A stretch of DNA of 64,000 nucleotides, from assembly GCF_910592395.1 (NCBI RefSeq), contig NC_088321.1, forward strand, positions 15,810,001 to 15,874,000, read 5' to 3'. Within the stretch, counting starts at the first letter, position 1; each line of letters begins with the position of its first letter. A program made the position numbers and the translations under genes. This DNA comes from Lineus longissimus. Lineage: Eukaryota; Nemertea; Pilidiophora; Heteronemertea; Lineidae. Under the pieces are notes generated by a model. It was not told the origin of the DNA, did not search any database, and was given only the letters and a program-made list of their open reading frames with translations. Positions 35,537 to 49,900 of the stretch are shown here, piece by piece.

Positions 35537-35615
35537 GAATTGTGACAGTGGAATGAACTTCTCATTGAAGATGGTCTAACTTCAGTTGGATTTTTAAACG
35601 GCGATAATTGAATTG
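35537..35615 (+). other. Candidate 5'UTR exon of the downstream Death-domain gene
   Basis: An AG acceptor after ttcactttctttgcag and a GTAAGT donor at 35616 bracket 79 non-coding bases. A rather similar acceptor-proximal sequence (35116-35178, gaattgacaaaagcgtgaact) lies upstream. The next plus-strand acceptor, catatttgcag at 37801, would join to the leader of the coding exon at 37999. This is inferred from splice signals only. Confidence 0.3.
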
Positions 35616-36668
35616 GTAAGTTGATTCAGGTCAAATTGATCCGCTGTTGGCTTTCCTCGCTTTTTACGCTTTTTACGCTTATCGTTCTTTTCGCTTCGTT
35701 ATCTGTTGCAGTGAACATGTTTCACAATCTAGTTGGTACGAAAGACGAAGTAGGCCTAAGTATATAAGTACATCAAACCAGAGCAGACCAGATTAGATCA
35801 CATTCGTACGCGTTTACACGCCAGACCAACTTCTAAATATCTAAAAAAATGGAGATAATATGTTCAAAGTCGTTAGATTCGATATCGACAGAGACAATCG
35901 GTTGGCGACAAAAGTCTTATTCGGAACTTCGTTTCGATTTCGCCTAAATTATGACACAAATGTTGCCGAATGCTTCTAAAAATAAACTATTTTCAACTAT
36001 TTTTAATCATGAGGTCAAGAGTTTACCAAATATAGTTTTTCTACGAAATCAAATCAAAAATGTCAACAGACGGAGACCATTCGAGATGTTACATGGTTGT
36101 GTGGTAAAATCTGCACATTTGGACCCAAGAAAAGACGCTGGCAATGAAGAGGGGCATACAAATTTTGGCCCGGGGATCAGGGCGTGGAGAACCTTTACTT
36201 TGTTGGGATTTTTCTCTCTCATTGGGCGATTTGTCTTAAAGCGGCGCCTGACTCCTCTTATCGATTACCAGTCGGTTCCCTCATAGTGGTGTGGGAGGAT
36301 GGCTATCTGGTTCAGCGTTAGCTGCCCAAAGAGGTCTCCGGTTTCGTTTAGTATCCAGACATTCTACATATCATCGTACCAGATTACCAGCCAGTGGGTC
36401 AAATATCCGTACACTTCATTAGGCGATCAATTGGTCCTCAATATGAATATTATTTCATCGATTTTGCATTACACAACAAGTGTTCGATATATTGACCAGT
36501 GTAAGAGCATTATCGGCAAGGAGCGGTTTTGGCGCACTTCCTGGTATATTGAGCGATCGACGCCGGTGTAAAGGTTTGAATCGTTACGGACGACAAAACG
36601 AGGAAATACTTGTAGCAATGTCGTAAAATGGGATACGAATGACATAGCGCAAGTGAAACTAGTCATTC

Positions 36669-37421
36669 AAAGCTGACATGCATGCATAAAAACCCTAACG
36701 GTCAAGTTAGAAAACACTTGAAACGCCCGACCACCAAAGGACCAATTGCACTTGATCCATGATAGACACCCAGCGACTGATCTCACTTGACTGCACAGAC
36801 AACAACACAGAGACGCTCTCGTGAAAAGAAAAAATTAAAAATATTCCTCGGGCGGGTTCGAACTCAGGACCCTCGCCACTTGATCCTTACCGCCTTACCC
36901 ACCATGCCATGAAACAGTTGTTGTAAACAAAAGTATATTTCAGTCTTTCATTTCACGTACAAGCTTGACAGAATGGCCTCTTTCGTGACATCTGTACCAT
37001 TTTCAGTTTCAAAGTGGACTTTAAAATTTGCCCTTTTACAATATTGGCCAAGATACATAATCAGGAGATGGACATGACACCCTATGATGATTATAGGAGC
37101 ACGCAGCTATTTTTCGAGTTTTAAAGATGCAAAACAATTTCCCGCTTTGCTGGTATTAAAACCATGCGTGTATTGAGGAACTGTCTGATGAGGTGGCATT
37201 CGATTTCAAACAATGGCCGCGAAAGGTCGCAATGGCCACGTATCTGTGCTCTACATCCAGCGCTCTGTTTGTAAATACGGTAGCGCCACTGCGGCCTGCT
37301 GGTGGTCTATCAAATCTGATGGCGTTTGAAACATGGCTGACCGGTCGTTCAAACATGGCGGACGGGCGTTGGTGTTTTACAACTTGGCCGTTAGGGTTTT
37401 TATGCATGCATGTCAGCTTTA
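36669..37421. mobile_element. Approx. 750-bp element with terminal inverted repeats
   Basis: The left end aagctgacatgcatgcataa, continuing aaccctaacggtcaagtt, is matched in inverse by aacttggccgttagggtt followed by ttatgcatgcatgtcagctt at 37384-37421. The inner parts aacgcccgaccacc / ggacgggcgttggt also correspond. It has no transposase frame, so it is probably a non-autonomous DNA transposon. A tRNA-like SINE head lies inside it. Confidence 0.65.
36850..36915 (-). mobile_element. tRNA-like SINE head
   Basis: The minus strand reads ggcatggtgggtaaggcggt (A-box-like) and then ctgagttcgaacccgcc (B box), followed by an AT-rich tail. A genuine tRNA is unlikely because no 7-bp acceptor stem closes on the 5' side. 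It is better read as a SINE or tRNA-derived pseudogene. Confidence 0.5.
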
Positions 37422-37998
37422 AGTGGTAGATTATTGAACGTATTCTAAAACACAGGCTTTTGGCATAGGTTACACATAATGTGTTTATCGAAAACAAAAA
37501 TATATCAACAGATAACATAAAACGATTTAGTTGCGCCAATCATCAATCGTCTGTTATCTGGTTTAGTCTGTTTAACGACCGTCCGTTCTGTTCAGGAATA
37601 GCCGAGATAAACGGAATTTTCCCGCAACATCTGCCTTCCTAAAAAAAGTCCCAGTCTTAATGTTGACGTTCTGGATAAAAACTAAATCTGAAAAAAATTG
37701 CGAAATAGCGGAAAAGTTATGCACGAACCGTTAGAGTAATGATAAAATCGAAGCCATCCTTTAACCATAATACTCATTATTTCATTTCTTCATATTTGCA
37801 GATTTTTTGTCAACAAAATACAAGACAAACTTAATTGTGAGAGTTACTGTGTTGTGGGTGCGAACTGATCGGCTGATATTCTCAAAGTGTGTCTGGAATT
37901 GCAATATTATGGAACAAAGGCCTCTTATACAGACTTGACTTCGTGGCCTTAGATTAAAAAATCGCTATATAATTTCGTGATTAAACTACGGCTTTACG

Positions 37999-40900
37999 AT
38001 GTCTGATTACAACACAGAGCACAGCCACGGCCATCGCGCAAAAGGTACTGCACAGCAACATCCACGACAGCATCACGTGAGGGGCCACAGAAGGGGGAGC
38101 AGTGATTCTAAGGATAGTACTGACTCAAAAGGGGAACAGCAAAGGGCAATGGAGGCCGAGGTGATGAGGATTGAGAGCGCTAACGATAGGGTTTCCGTGG
38201 AGCCGAATGATCCCGAAGATAATCAGGATATTCCCGAAGAAGACATCGAGGAGGAAGTCGATAGCGAAAAAGAAGATGAAGGTATGTTGATGCGTTGCTA
38301 TTGTTACCATGTTTTTGTTTACAATAAGTGTAGGCCGGATTGATTGTTTCTTTTAGTGATGATTAATGATGCCTTATGATAGACACCCGAGTGTCCATTT
38401 AATGTAGCTATAATAGGTAATAATCGGATTGATTTCCGTTGCAAAATGACCCATTTACTACAAGTCTGCCCCTTTTATGGCCTGATTAGTTCTCAACACC
38501 ATAGCCTACTTTCCTCAGCCTTGATATCAAACTGTGCTTAATAGAAGCCCTTTTGATGGTAGATCGTATTATGTCCTTGGCTTCAGATGGTTTTGGCTTT
38601 GAATTCCATGCGGGCAAATGCCCAGCTAAGATAATGGTGTTCCTTTACGTGCGTAAGCATTTGTGACTTCTCGCCCATAAATCATCAGTTTTGAGCACAC
38701 GTCAAATAGAAATTCTAGCTTTCTATCGTCATTGGTATCAATACTGTAGCCTACTTTTCTTCATTTATAAGCGATATCACACTGCGCGTAGGTAAAAGCT
38801 TAGATTTTGGTGATAATAAAGCCCTTGGCTTTAGATATGATTTGAATTGTCAGAAATCACTTTATGGAATTTCTAAAGTGAAAGGTGATATTGGCCAAAA
38901 GCCACGCATAGACAGATATTAAAATGCTGCTCGAGAATTAAGTAGTATTAGGGGCTGTCTGCAACAGAAATGTATGGTACACTCTACGGTATCGTCTTGC
39001 CACTGAGGCGCCGAGAATGATAGAGATAAGAGTGTCTCATCAGCCTAACCAGGCGGTCCCTTTCATTAGATGTGACACTATATTTAACATACTTCACTTT
39101 TACCATATTTACAGCTATCTAGGTCTAATCTAAACGAATCGAATAGAAAAGAAACCAATGTTAACAGTCGTTTACTTCTTCGGGTCATTCATAACTATAG
39201 AATCATGATCGCTTGATCTAATGACGATTTATGGCTTCTGTTCATGATCAAATGGTCGTCAAGCATGGCGTAGCTAACCACAATATGGTCGTCCATCTGA
39301 CTCAATTGAAGAGTCAATCTACTGAAAGAAAACAATCACATTATCATTTGATAGATGACAGTTATGTGCCTATTAGTCCAATAATAATAAGGATTCCGCA
39401 TTTCTTCCGATTATTGTATTTTGGCTACTTTGATGAACTGAATGTAAGCTCTTCTGGGCGTCATTATCGGATATCGGACAAAACGCAGAATATTCTGGTG
39501 TTGTCTGCCGGAGATATGACAGAAATAGGTACTAGGTGTCACCAAAAAAAGATAATATAGTTTTGATCTTGAAAAACTTCCTAAAAATATCAATTTTCTT
39601 CAAATTTCTCCACATGTAGCCTCTTAGATCACATAATTCTGGTTGGCAATTAGTTTGACGCATTACCTCTCAATATTTATAATGGCGCCATACATTTTTC
39701 TCTACTTCTAAGCAATTATTGAAGATAACAACTTATCCATTCATCTTTGTTTTGCTTCAGGTGATCATCATGACTACACAGAAGACGAACAGACACCCCG
39801 GAGTCGCAGCGCCACTCCGACCGAGAGAAAACGCTCCGAAAGCGATGGCGACCATTACGCACTCACTTCATCACCAAAGTTCGCACCTCCTAGAAAAGAG
39901 AGTAGGGATATTATGCAAGACCCGATGGAAACGGACACTAGAGGTCGCCCTCAACCTAGAAAACATGGCGAATTCGATTCTGCAACATTTGCGTTTGACG
40001 TCACGGAATACTGTAATCAATTTTCAGACGATTCCTTCTTTGGTGACATCGATGATGACTTTCCTGTGGAGAAGATTAAGAATCTTGTGAATGACGTCAC
40101 GAAATGCGTGATGCAGTATCAGAGCTACTCTCTCAAGTCTCAGAAGTACCTCGTGAATCTGCGAGAACAGATGAAATCGGTCAAGGACAGCATCCATAAC
40201 CAGGTGATGAAGAAGTCGTTTGAAATTAGTGCAGGTGAGCATCTTCTTCTTCGAAAATGTACTTTCTCTCACTTTCGTTGGCAGCGATTTTTTTGCATAT
40301 CAGCTTATAGAACTTGACTTTGGACATTTTAGCTACAACAAGTTTAATAAGTTCAATAGGTTCGAAACGCCTGGTACCGGGTAGGTATTGAGATCCTTAA
40401 ATGGCGAAACAGGTCACAGCTAAATAGATTTCCTTTCGAGCGTTTCATACAGGCCAACCCCCTAGCCTTTGAAATATTTGATTAGGTCAATATTTCTTTT
40501 TAATATTCGATCGAATCGGGCCAGACTTTCATAAAGCTAACATTATGCTAAAGGCTAAATGGATTTTGTCAATCGGATAATAATGCATGGGTTATTGGGC
40601 TCCATGCGCACACAAAGAAGGCCTATGTATGCTTAATTTACCTTATCATCTCAGTGTGTTGACCCCGGGTTATAGGCCGATTTGTAAATGTTTGAAGCGC
40701 ACTGTATGGGTTCAGTGGTTCTCAGCTAATGAGTGCCTCCAATCGGAATAATATTGAACTAAACTTAGCCTTAAAGGTATGTATATCCGTGGCCTACTGG
40801 TGGCCCCCATGGAGGAATAATCGTACACTGATGAGTTGCGAATATATTTCACGTTCAAGTTATTGCTAATAACGAACTTTAACTCTTAGATCCGCCTCCT

Positions 40901-43900
40901 TGTCATCCTTGTATCTTCTTATTTGATTATTATGCATCAAAAGATAGAGATAGATAGCCCTCTTAGGCTTATTTGTTGTTTTTTTTACCCTAGCCTTCAT
41001 CAGCTAAACGGCAAAAATGGTTAAACATTTTTAATGTTTTCTTCATAGAGATCTGGAAAAGAGCAGGCAGTGTCGAGTTGTGTTTAAAATCTGATTTGGC
41101 GCATAGAAGCGGGTATATTGGTCAATACCGAGACGGTATAACTTAACATCATAGAGAGAAGGTGGTCCAAGAACTTCAATTATTCATAAAAGTAATATTT
41201 TCATTCATTACACCACATTTTCGATTACACACAGTGAAACTTAGTGAAAACAACGACTGAGATTTTTTTCTCAAACAAAGTATTGAATGTTAGCATAGAC
41301 ATACCAAGAGTGATTTGTATTTAAAAACTAATACGAAATGTAATGCCTAACATCCTTGACAGACAAGTTTTGAAGCGGTGTCGTATGTTCTTAAACCAAG
41401 ATCGCATAAGAATGTCGTGAACTTCATTATCACTCTAAGCCATGATAGCCTTTGAGGCCTTTCAATCTATGCCGCGGTCTGCTGAAGTTGGAACAAGATT
41501 TCGAGATTTTGTATCCGGTTACACATGCGCAATGATAAGATCTCCAATGAACTCCTTCAGGCGCATGCGTAACCGGAACAACATCTTGAAATTTTGCTCC
41601 AACCTTTGCCGACGACTGTGGCACTGAGTAAAAGTTATCAGAAGGGTCCTGAAGGACAATCATTTTTGCCTGTCAAATAACAGTAGTTGAGGCCATTTAT
41701 TTGAAAACCGATAGGCAAAACTAAACAAACTCACCAAGAACGCTGCCTTGAGATATCTAATGATATTTGCAAAGCATTTCAAATCAAAACACGCCATGTT
41801 TTATGAAAATCTATACGAAAGGGAAAACCACGCGAGTAAACAGTGGGCAAAAGGGAAGTTCCGTAAAGTAAATATTCGGCGTGATGGCGGCGAAAATATG
41901 AATAGAGATGGAATGATAATACATGTATGTGATTTTTCATTCCTGGCGTAGTCATTGTCAGAGCCGTGATATTTCAGTGAAAAATACTATGTGCGTAGTT
42001 AGGCTCTTTGCAATTGGAAACGGGAATTGGAATGCACCTTCTGGACTTCTTGTTGCCCCGGAAAACACTGGATACAATACTGGATATTGTAGATACAACT
42101 TGGTAGGTAATGTAATACTGCCTCAGTTGAAGCATGATGCCTAAAGAACTTTTTTAGGCCTTTGAATCGATTGGATGCAGAATCTGGTCATCTGGTTGAT
42201 CTATATCACGTAGTGATGCTATGCTAAACTTCCCTACGGGCATGAGTGCCCCAGGGACTTTCAAGTAAAATTCTACTTTCCGATCAATTTCTGAGCAGCT
42301 TTCCATTTTCCATCGAAATCTATCGTTAGATCTCGACAGAAATGGCTTGGCAAATACTTGTTTTATTAGCAAAGCTTTGGGGGTGGCCTTAGGGCTTCGG
42401 CAAACAATAAAGTGCTTCAGCAAACAATAAAGGGCCTCGCTTGTACATTCTGCACAGACCCATGTACTAGTTGGCTTGATTATGGTTGGTGATTAAAAAG
42501 TAATAGCTCGAGGAATCTATTGTCCTTTGAAATGACTCATTTGATGCATACTGCTTAAAGTTTCATACAGATTTTATATGCAACACACCCGAGGCCTATT
42601 GAGCGTTGTCTCGTTACCAAGGTGACCGTGCCATCTTCGATATTGTTTATAGGATTTTAAGATGAAAATAGAAGTAGACTTCTGAGAATTATCGGTGCTG
42701 CGTAGAAATGAGATTTGATGTTGCGTAGAATTGATTGGATCATTTAAATTAGGAATAGAGTTGGCACGTAGAGGGAGAAAATTAGTTGGTACACTTAGTC
42801 GGATTTTTAACTAAGCAAGTTATTTCGAAAGCTATTGAATCACTATTCATGCTAAAAAAATCAAAACATTGCATCCACACATTACGTTAACATGCCCGTG
42901 CTAGTTTTGGCCTATCGACCGTCATGAAAGTTGTCCCGTGGGGGTCGATGTTATCAAGATCTTTGATACGAGAATAAAACAATGGGAATTTAGGCCTTGG
43001 TGCGGGCGGGCTTTGTTTAAAGACAATAGGCCGTGTATTTGATTAGGTCTGGATTCTTTCAACTGTGAGATGAGGGCAGAATGACGTAATGGCTAGCATT
43101 AGAAATTAAATTTCACGCTAGTTCGAACACACCAAACAAACAGCAGGCAATCACTTATCAGAACCCTCATGGGATGCACTTTTCATTGTCAAACTAGATC
43201 TCGAAACTCATATTCAGCAAAACCATTACATTACGACGAGACAAGCTTGTGATTTCAATTTGCAAATTGACATTTATTTTTCCTGAATACTTTAGCTTCA
43301 CATCAGTATTATAAGGTCAGTCGGTTGTCAGGCATTAAGACACCTTATACGGACAATGTACGGTATTTTGGCGTGAAGTGAATGCCTGCCTGTGACCTTA
43401 TATAGGTGAAAAAGAGTATGTGGTTGGTGTGTTTTATGTTAGATGTGTTTTATACCGCGAAACATTGTGAGTGTAGATGTACGTCCGCCTTTGAGTCAGT
43501 TTTATAATATCCCATTTTCGATCCGATTCATAGTCAAGAAGGGTTGTTTCATTTCTCCCGAGAAGGTGGAGGCAAGGATTCAGCTAGAAACCGTTAGTGT
43601 GCCTTGGCTTTCTGCTGCAGATTCGAATGTCGAATGGTACCATCAATTCGTTCTGTCAACAGTGCTAATTGTAAAACAAAGTTTGCGGTGTTGGTCCATG
43701 CATTTCCCGTTCCTGTTGCTTTGGCGACATTTCCGTCGAACTCGGTACACTTTGGTTTTCGTAGGATGTGTTCCTCTCAGTCGATCGAAAAGCTGAGGTA
43801 GTGGCGTCTTTACCTTGCCACACAGGCAACGGTTTCCATGCATGGATCATTGATGGGACGATGGATGGATCTATGATGGGGATCTCCGTCATCTTTCTAT

Positions 43901-46900
43901 AGATGGGCCAATGGATGGAACAGTGATGATAAATCCCAGTCATAGATTCATGGATGGACACTTTCGCCGCTGTAGCAGTGGTACCCCGAACAGTTGTAGT
44001 TGTTTTTCGGATCATAAGCTTTGTGGAACAGCCGAAAGAACCTGTTGATATGCGAGAGTAATAATTCTGTAATTTGATTTTCAGAGGATGACTACCTGAC
44101 GGTTGAGGAGCTAGAGTTAAAAGCTAAGATCGCACAGGTGAACGCTACATTGGCTAAAGTTACCGCAGAACTCGCCTTGGCGCAAAAGTTCTCGGCGGAG
44201 ACAGAGCACGTGGCTTTAGAGGCTAGTGAAGCAGCAATAAAGTGAGTAGTGCTTGTTTTAAATCGTCATAACATAGCGTCTGTAAGTTTATACTGAAAGC
44301 CAGATGATTCGTCTCCCTTGTCAGAACCTATAGAGGTCTGCCGTACGTAGAGCTACATAGTTTTACAGTCACTCTGGTGGTCCTTAAGCCAGTATTCCTT
44401 TCTGTTCTTCTAGTAGGTGTCATCCCTAATGTAAGTCCGGGTCAGTCAAATTTGTCTGATTAGACATTCCTTGACTCCAAGACTCTCAGTTGTCATCAGT
44501 ATTGCTGCAAGAGCTTTCTTGGGCGAATTAGTATTAGTGTGGCAGAAACATTTTCCCGGGATGACTGTCGAAGCCACAGAACGATTCAAATTGCAACGGG
44601 GTGATATGACTGGCGTGTTCTCCTTTTCAGAGCAGCGCAAGAGGCCAGACGGATACAACTGGAACTTGAACGAAAGAAGAGGGCAGAGGAAAAGGCGCGA
44701 GAGCATGAGATTAAACAAAAACGGCAGGAGGAGGAAAGACTGAGAACTGAGGAAGCTAAAAGGTAAGAGTCCACCTACTCGCATATCAGCGGAGCTTGAT
44801 TTTAAAAAATTGTATAACATGATAAATATGATCGTAGTCTAGAATCTTATAAGAAGATTCTCAGTGGGATTTGAATCCTATGCATGTTTTACAAGTCAAA
44901 TATACAAATAAATAATCGATTTTTGTCCCGTTATTTTAAGGTTGGAAGAAAAGAAGGTGATGGAGCAGGAGAGAAAAGCCAAGGAAAAGCGCATGGGGAT
45001 TGAGGGGTTAACGATGAAGTGGGAACACTGGACGCCACATTGGTAAGGCTTAGACCCTCATGAACCGCGTTACAGGGGGGTCGTTATTATCAACCTCTAC
45101 CCTGCTGACCAGTAGCATTTAGTTCTGCTTCTGTTTCTGTTTCTGCTAACAGAGGAGTAACGGCGCTGGCTGCTGCTCGGGCCCTCCTCCCTCTATGATG
45201 CCTCTCAAAGTTCCTGCGGTTAGGACGCCTAGCTCACGTTGGTTAAATAACCACTTGTCCCGTCCTCTTTCGTGTCTCCTCCATCCGTCTCCATACGTCC
45301 ATCCTCTCTCGACGAGTCGCTCTGTCGACCAGTAGGTGGTGGCTTCAGCTATCTCTTCCTCAATGAGGAGCGATTCCACGGTGGCGATGACATCCGCCGG
45401 TGTCCGCGTTAGTTCGGCGAAGGTTTCTGCCATCCCTGCGAGCTTGTCGGCCCTCTCGTTATACTTGATTCCAGCGTGACCTGGGATGTAGGTTACCGTA
45501 ATCGCAGCAGAGATGGTGTCCAGGCACTCCTTCCATTCGACTTGTACCTGGCCCTTTTCCACGTGGCTGACCAGGCTCAGGGAGTCAGTGAGGATCGCAA
45601 CCTTCTCACCAGGAGTAGAGTTGCGCTTCAGCCATACGAGAGCTTCACCAAATGCCTCACACTCCGATCGATAGCTGCTGGAACGTCCCTCCCTGGCAGT
45701 GGACCACTCGAAGTGTAGCTTATTGTCCCTCCAGACAGATCCAGCCCAGGCAGTGGTGTTGCCCCTCACGGAGCCGTCTGTGGCAATGATGGTCGTGAAG
45801 CCTTCCTCCTCTAGCCATGCCCTGACAAGACTGTGGTTGCAGTCACCAGTAGGGTCGCGCCAGCTCCTGTCACCAATCTTCATCACGCTGAGGTTGTTGC
45901 CTCTGTCGCCTGTCCAGTTGATGAAATATACGTTCTCGATAGGGCATACATCCTCTGTGATTTCCCTGCCCGTGATGACCCAGGATTTTACAGTTTAAAG
46001 CCTCTGCGGGACGCGGATGTCTTCTTCGTCTTCAAGCTGTCTCCGTAGCGGGTGGGTTCCCGGGGCTATTGCTCGCAGGAACTCCCTTGCTGTTGGAGTT
46101 TTTGCTGCGTCGTGATGTTGGGTCGGCCCACCCAGAACCGGAGGCTCGCACAGGCAGTTGGCTTTGCTGCCCGGTCACGGTTCTCAAAGCTTCATTTTGT
46201 ACTTGTTGCAGTCTCTGGAGTGCTGATTTGGCTGTTGGGCTTGCTATGTGTAAGCCATACAGCATTCGACTCTCAACAGTTGCCCGCATGAGGTTTGCAA
46301 GGCCGTTCTGCGTGACATTTTGCCTTGCTGCATACTTCAGGAGTGGTAATGCCTTCGCTGCTTTCTCACGTAATCGGTCCAGGTGTTTGACCATGGTCAG
46401 CTTTTGGTCAATTGTATGCCCAGGGCCACCATAACCTCCACTAGGGGGACAGCACCCCCATTGAAAGAGAGGGTGTAGTTGCTTCGGTTGACGTGTGCGT
46501 AGGTAACCAGCATCCATTGACTCTCCTCTCCTTGGATTGATTGGTGGTTGTCAACGGTCCATCGGTGGAGGGCGTTGCTCGCAACTTGTTGTCTGGCTAC
46601 TGCCTCGGCTGGGTTGCTTCCTAGGGTTGCCACGATGATGTCATCTACGTATGAGAATGGGTCGGTCTGCTCAGCCATCAGTGCGTCTACGATGTCGTGT
46701 GTGTATACATTGAAGAGTACCGGGGACAATGGGGATCCCTGAGGAAGTCCAGAACTAACTTCAAACAGGGATAATGCCCAGCTGCCATATCGCATCTGAC
46801 TTCTTCTGGCTCCGAGTAGCGCAATGATCCAGCGTATCATGTGTTCTGCGATGCCTAGCTTCTTGAGTTTTCTTGCTAAGATGTCAACATCCACCCGGTT

Positions 46901-49900
46901 GTAAGCGTCTTCGAGGTCATAGGTAGTGATGGCCTTGCGCTAGAATGTGGGTGACTGCTTCGATGTTGGCCGTGGTTGATCTTTGAGGGCGGGCGCCCCC
47001 AACCGCATCGGATAGGAGTCCTTCATTCTCAAGTTGGCTGGAGAGCCTAGCTGCTGCTATCTTCTCACACACTTTGACCCATACGTTGGACATGGTGATG
47101 ATCCGGTAGCCTTTCAGAATGGTGTGGTCTTTCCCAGGTTTTGGGAGTACCGTCAGTTTGCAGTCCTTCCACGTGGAGGGTATAGTTCCTGATCTTAGTG
47201 CGTTGTTGACTTCCTCGACTAGGGCTTGTTTTTAGCATTTAGAATCAAACTAAATTCTGATTCTATTTTTCAGCCATAAAATAGAGCACGGAGAGTTCGA
47301 CCAAGGAATCGGGTGCTTCATCAGAGGAAACCCAAAGTCATTGGACAACAACGACATCACGTGTCGAAAGTTGGAACAAATCAACAGTGACTTCCAATAC
47401 AAACAAAATGAGGAGCTTGTCAGCAATCTGATCAGTCTGACGTCACAATGCCATGCGACCAAGGTAAGACCATTGAGGTGTCAGGTCTGTACGTCATCTT
47501 ACTGGTATTAGGACTATCCTTGGGAACATGGACTGTCAACAATGTCATATCGAACCATACATGTAGCAGAGGTGATGGGTTGTCGTACATATGCAACCCC
47601 GCTGCGATAGATTGATACCCCGAAACCCTGTTGCCCTTGCCTCTGATCACTGCGGTCACAGTGATTGCAACTCATGTCCCTTTGCAGTTTGCTGATCCAA
47701 TTTACATTGCGATACCTCACTGTATGTCACGTGTGAGCGGGCTCTCGCGAGAACCGACGATAAAAGCACAAATCAATGGAGAATGGAGAGAACTGGCCAC
47801 GTTTGAAGTCACATTTGATGATTACCGGGTAAGTAATCGAACACATCAAGCAATCCTCAAGTGAAGAACACCTCAAAATCTTGTATTAAGACCACATCCA
47901 TGTCAGATCACTGACTTGGCGCAGTTACCTTCAACTTGGGGATCTGATGTCCATACTAACCTTAAGTAGATGATGCCAAGTCTATCCACCTGTCTGAAAT
48001 CCGACCCTTATGGACTGCAGATAATTTCTCGAACCAACGTTAACTGACGACTTCGACGACGGGTTCTGAAACTGATGTCATTTTTGGACTGACCTTGTTC
48101 GAGTTTCACCAGATGCCGAACGCGAACTTAATTGGTTTGGTCGGTATCTCTGGTTTGTGTAAAAGCAGGTTTCGTCACCCCTACGAACGACATCATACGA
48201 ACTACGAAGGTCTGTTGTATCATCAAGGCGAACCAGATCTATCATAACTTACCACACCTTTTTTCAGGAAATGAAATTCGTGCAAGCGGAACTCGACAGA
48301 CCAGCAAACCTCGCAGTGGTGACTCAAATTAAGAAGGATTACCTCTCGTGTCCGCGGAGGGGAGGAAAGTTGACGTCAAATGTTGACCCGAGGGTCACCT
48401 TGAACATCTCCAAGGGAACCTTCACGAGTAAACACGAGAATATCATGATCCAGGCATGTACAGGTTAACCAAAAAAGTCAACCGTTCTCATGGCGTCACC
48501 TCGTCATTTTCTAATTTGATATTATAGGCCGATCCCCTGTTAGAATCGGTTAACCATTGGTTCAGTCGGCTGCATCAATAATGATACGCGCTAACAGGCA
48601 TGGGATTACGCATACGAACTGCTCTCGGTTACTGTTAAACTGTTAAACTTCAGAAATTCATTTTGGTCATTGCTACGTATCGTCCGAGTTCTGTGAGAAC
48701 ACTGTTTTCTTGTTCTCGTCATCAAGTACCGGTAGTAATGTTATCATAATAGTCTGCTTATTTGTGTTGATCAAGTGGAGACAGTCATCACAATTCAACC
48801 ACTGTTTACCTTACCAACAGATTCAACCGGTAGATTCCAGTTCTGTAGCCGACATCAGAAAGCGAAATCCAAACTGCGCAGGTCTGCTAACGTCGTCTCC
48901 AATTCTGAGGTTGCGATGGCAGTCTGACGAACTGAGACACCCAATCAGAGTAAGTTCTCTTCTCATCTCAGAGCAGACGATGCCCTATTGTATTCTGACG
49001 GATTATGATATATGGTTGTATGGAGGCCAACCATCAATAGCGCATAGTAGTATCCTTCGTGTCCCTGACATTCCACCTATCTTGGGACATTTCAAACTTC
49101 TTCACCCGCAATTCGAGGCCAAATTTCGTTTGGTCATATTATTACCAACACCCTGCGCTGCCTATAGTTATGTTTTTATCCATATAATCAAATCAATCTC
49201 TCTCTGCAGTTCACCCTCCCATCCCCGCCAAACCCAGTAAAAGCACGAAAGCTCGCCCAACTGAAGAAGCTAAAAGAAGAGAAGATGAAGAATTCGCCAA
49301 GACCCGTCATCGACTTCGAGCCCGAACCCGTCAAAAAGAAAGGACGTGCCCCTCCGGTGAAGGAGAAAAAAAGCAAGATGGACCCCGCAGAGGCTATAAG
49401 ACTGGCCATGTTGGCTGATCAGAAAGGCCCAGAGGAAGACCGGGATGAACCTGTGAAGAAAAAGGCCGAGATTACAAAATGGTGGGCATAGGTTTTGATT
49501 TTGTGTTTGTTACTTTTTACCTTTACTCACTTACAAAATTAGATCAACGGCTGTATTTTAGCCTTGTATCCTTAAACAAGCTAATTTTAATGGCTGTCAC
49601 ATGCTCCTGTACTGCACTTCAACCTTCACTGTAGTATTAGGGGAGGGGTCGAAGTTATAGTCAAAACATTTAACGTATCGCTATAACGTTTACCACTCAT
49701 TGTTGGGCGAACAGGCATACAGCTTCGGGTAGACACATTACGTATTTGGGGAGTGAGGTCCTTGCCTAAGTAATTGCCAATATTCAATCTCGCAGGTATA
49801 TGGGCCAGTACGCCGCTACCGATGATGACGAAAGCGACAATCTCTTCTTGGTGACGTTTGATGAGAAGAATAAATGGTGCGTGGCGGAGGATATCGTTGT

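Noticed and set aside
36852-36912. A tRNA gene on the minus strand
   Set aside because: A and B boxes are present, but no acceptor stem closes and an AT-rich tail follows. A SINE is the better reading.
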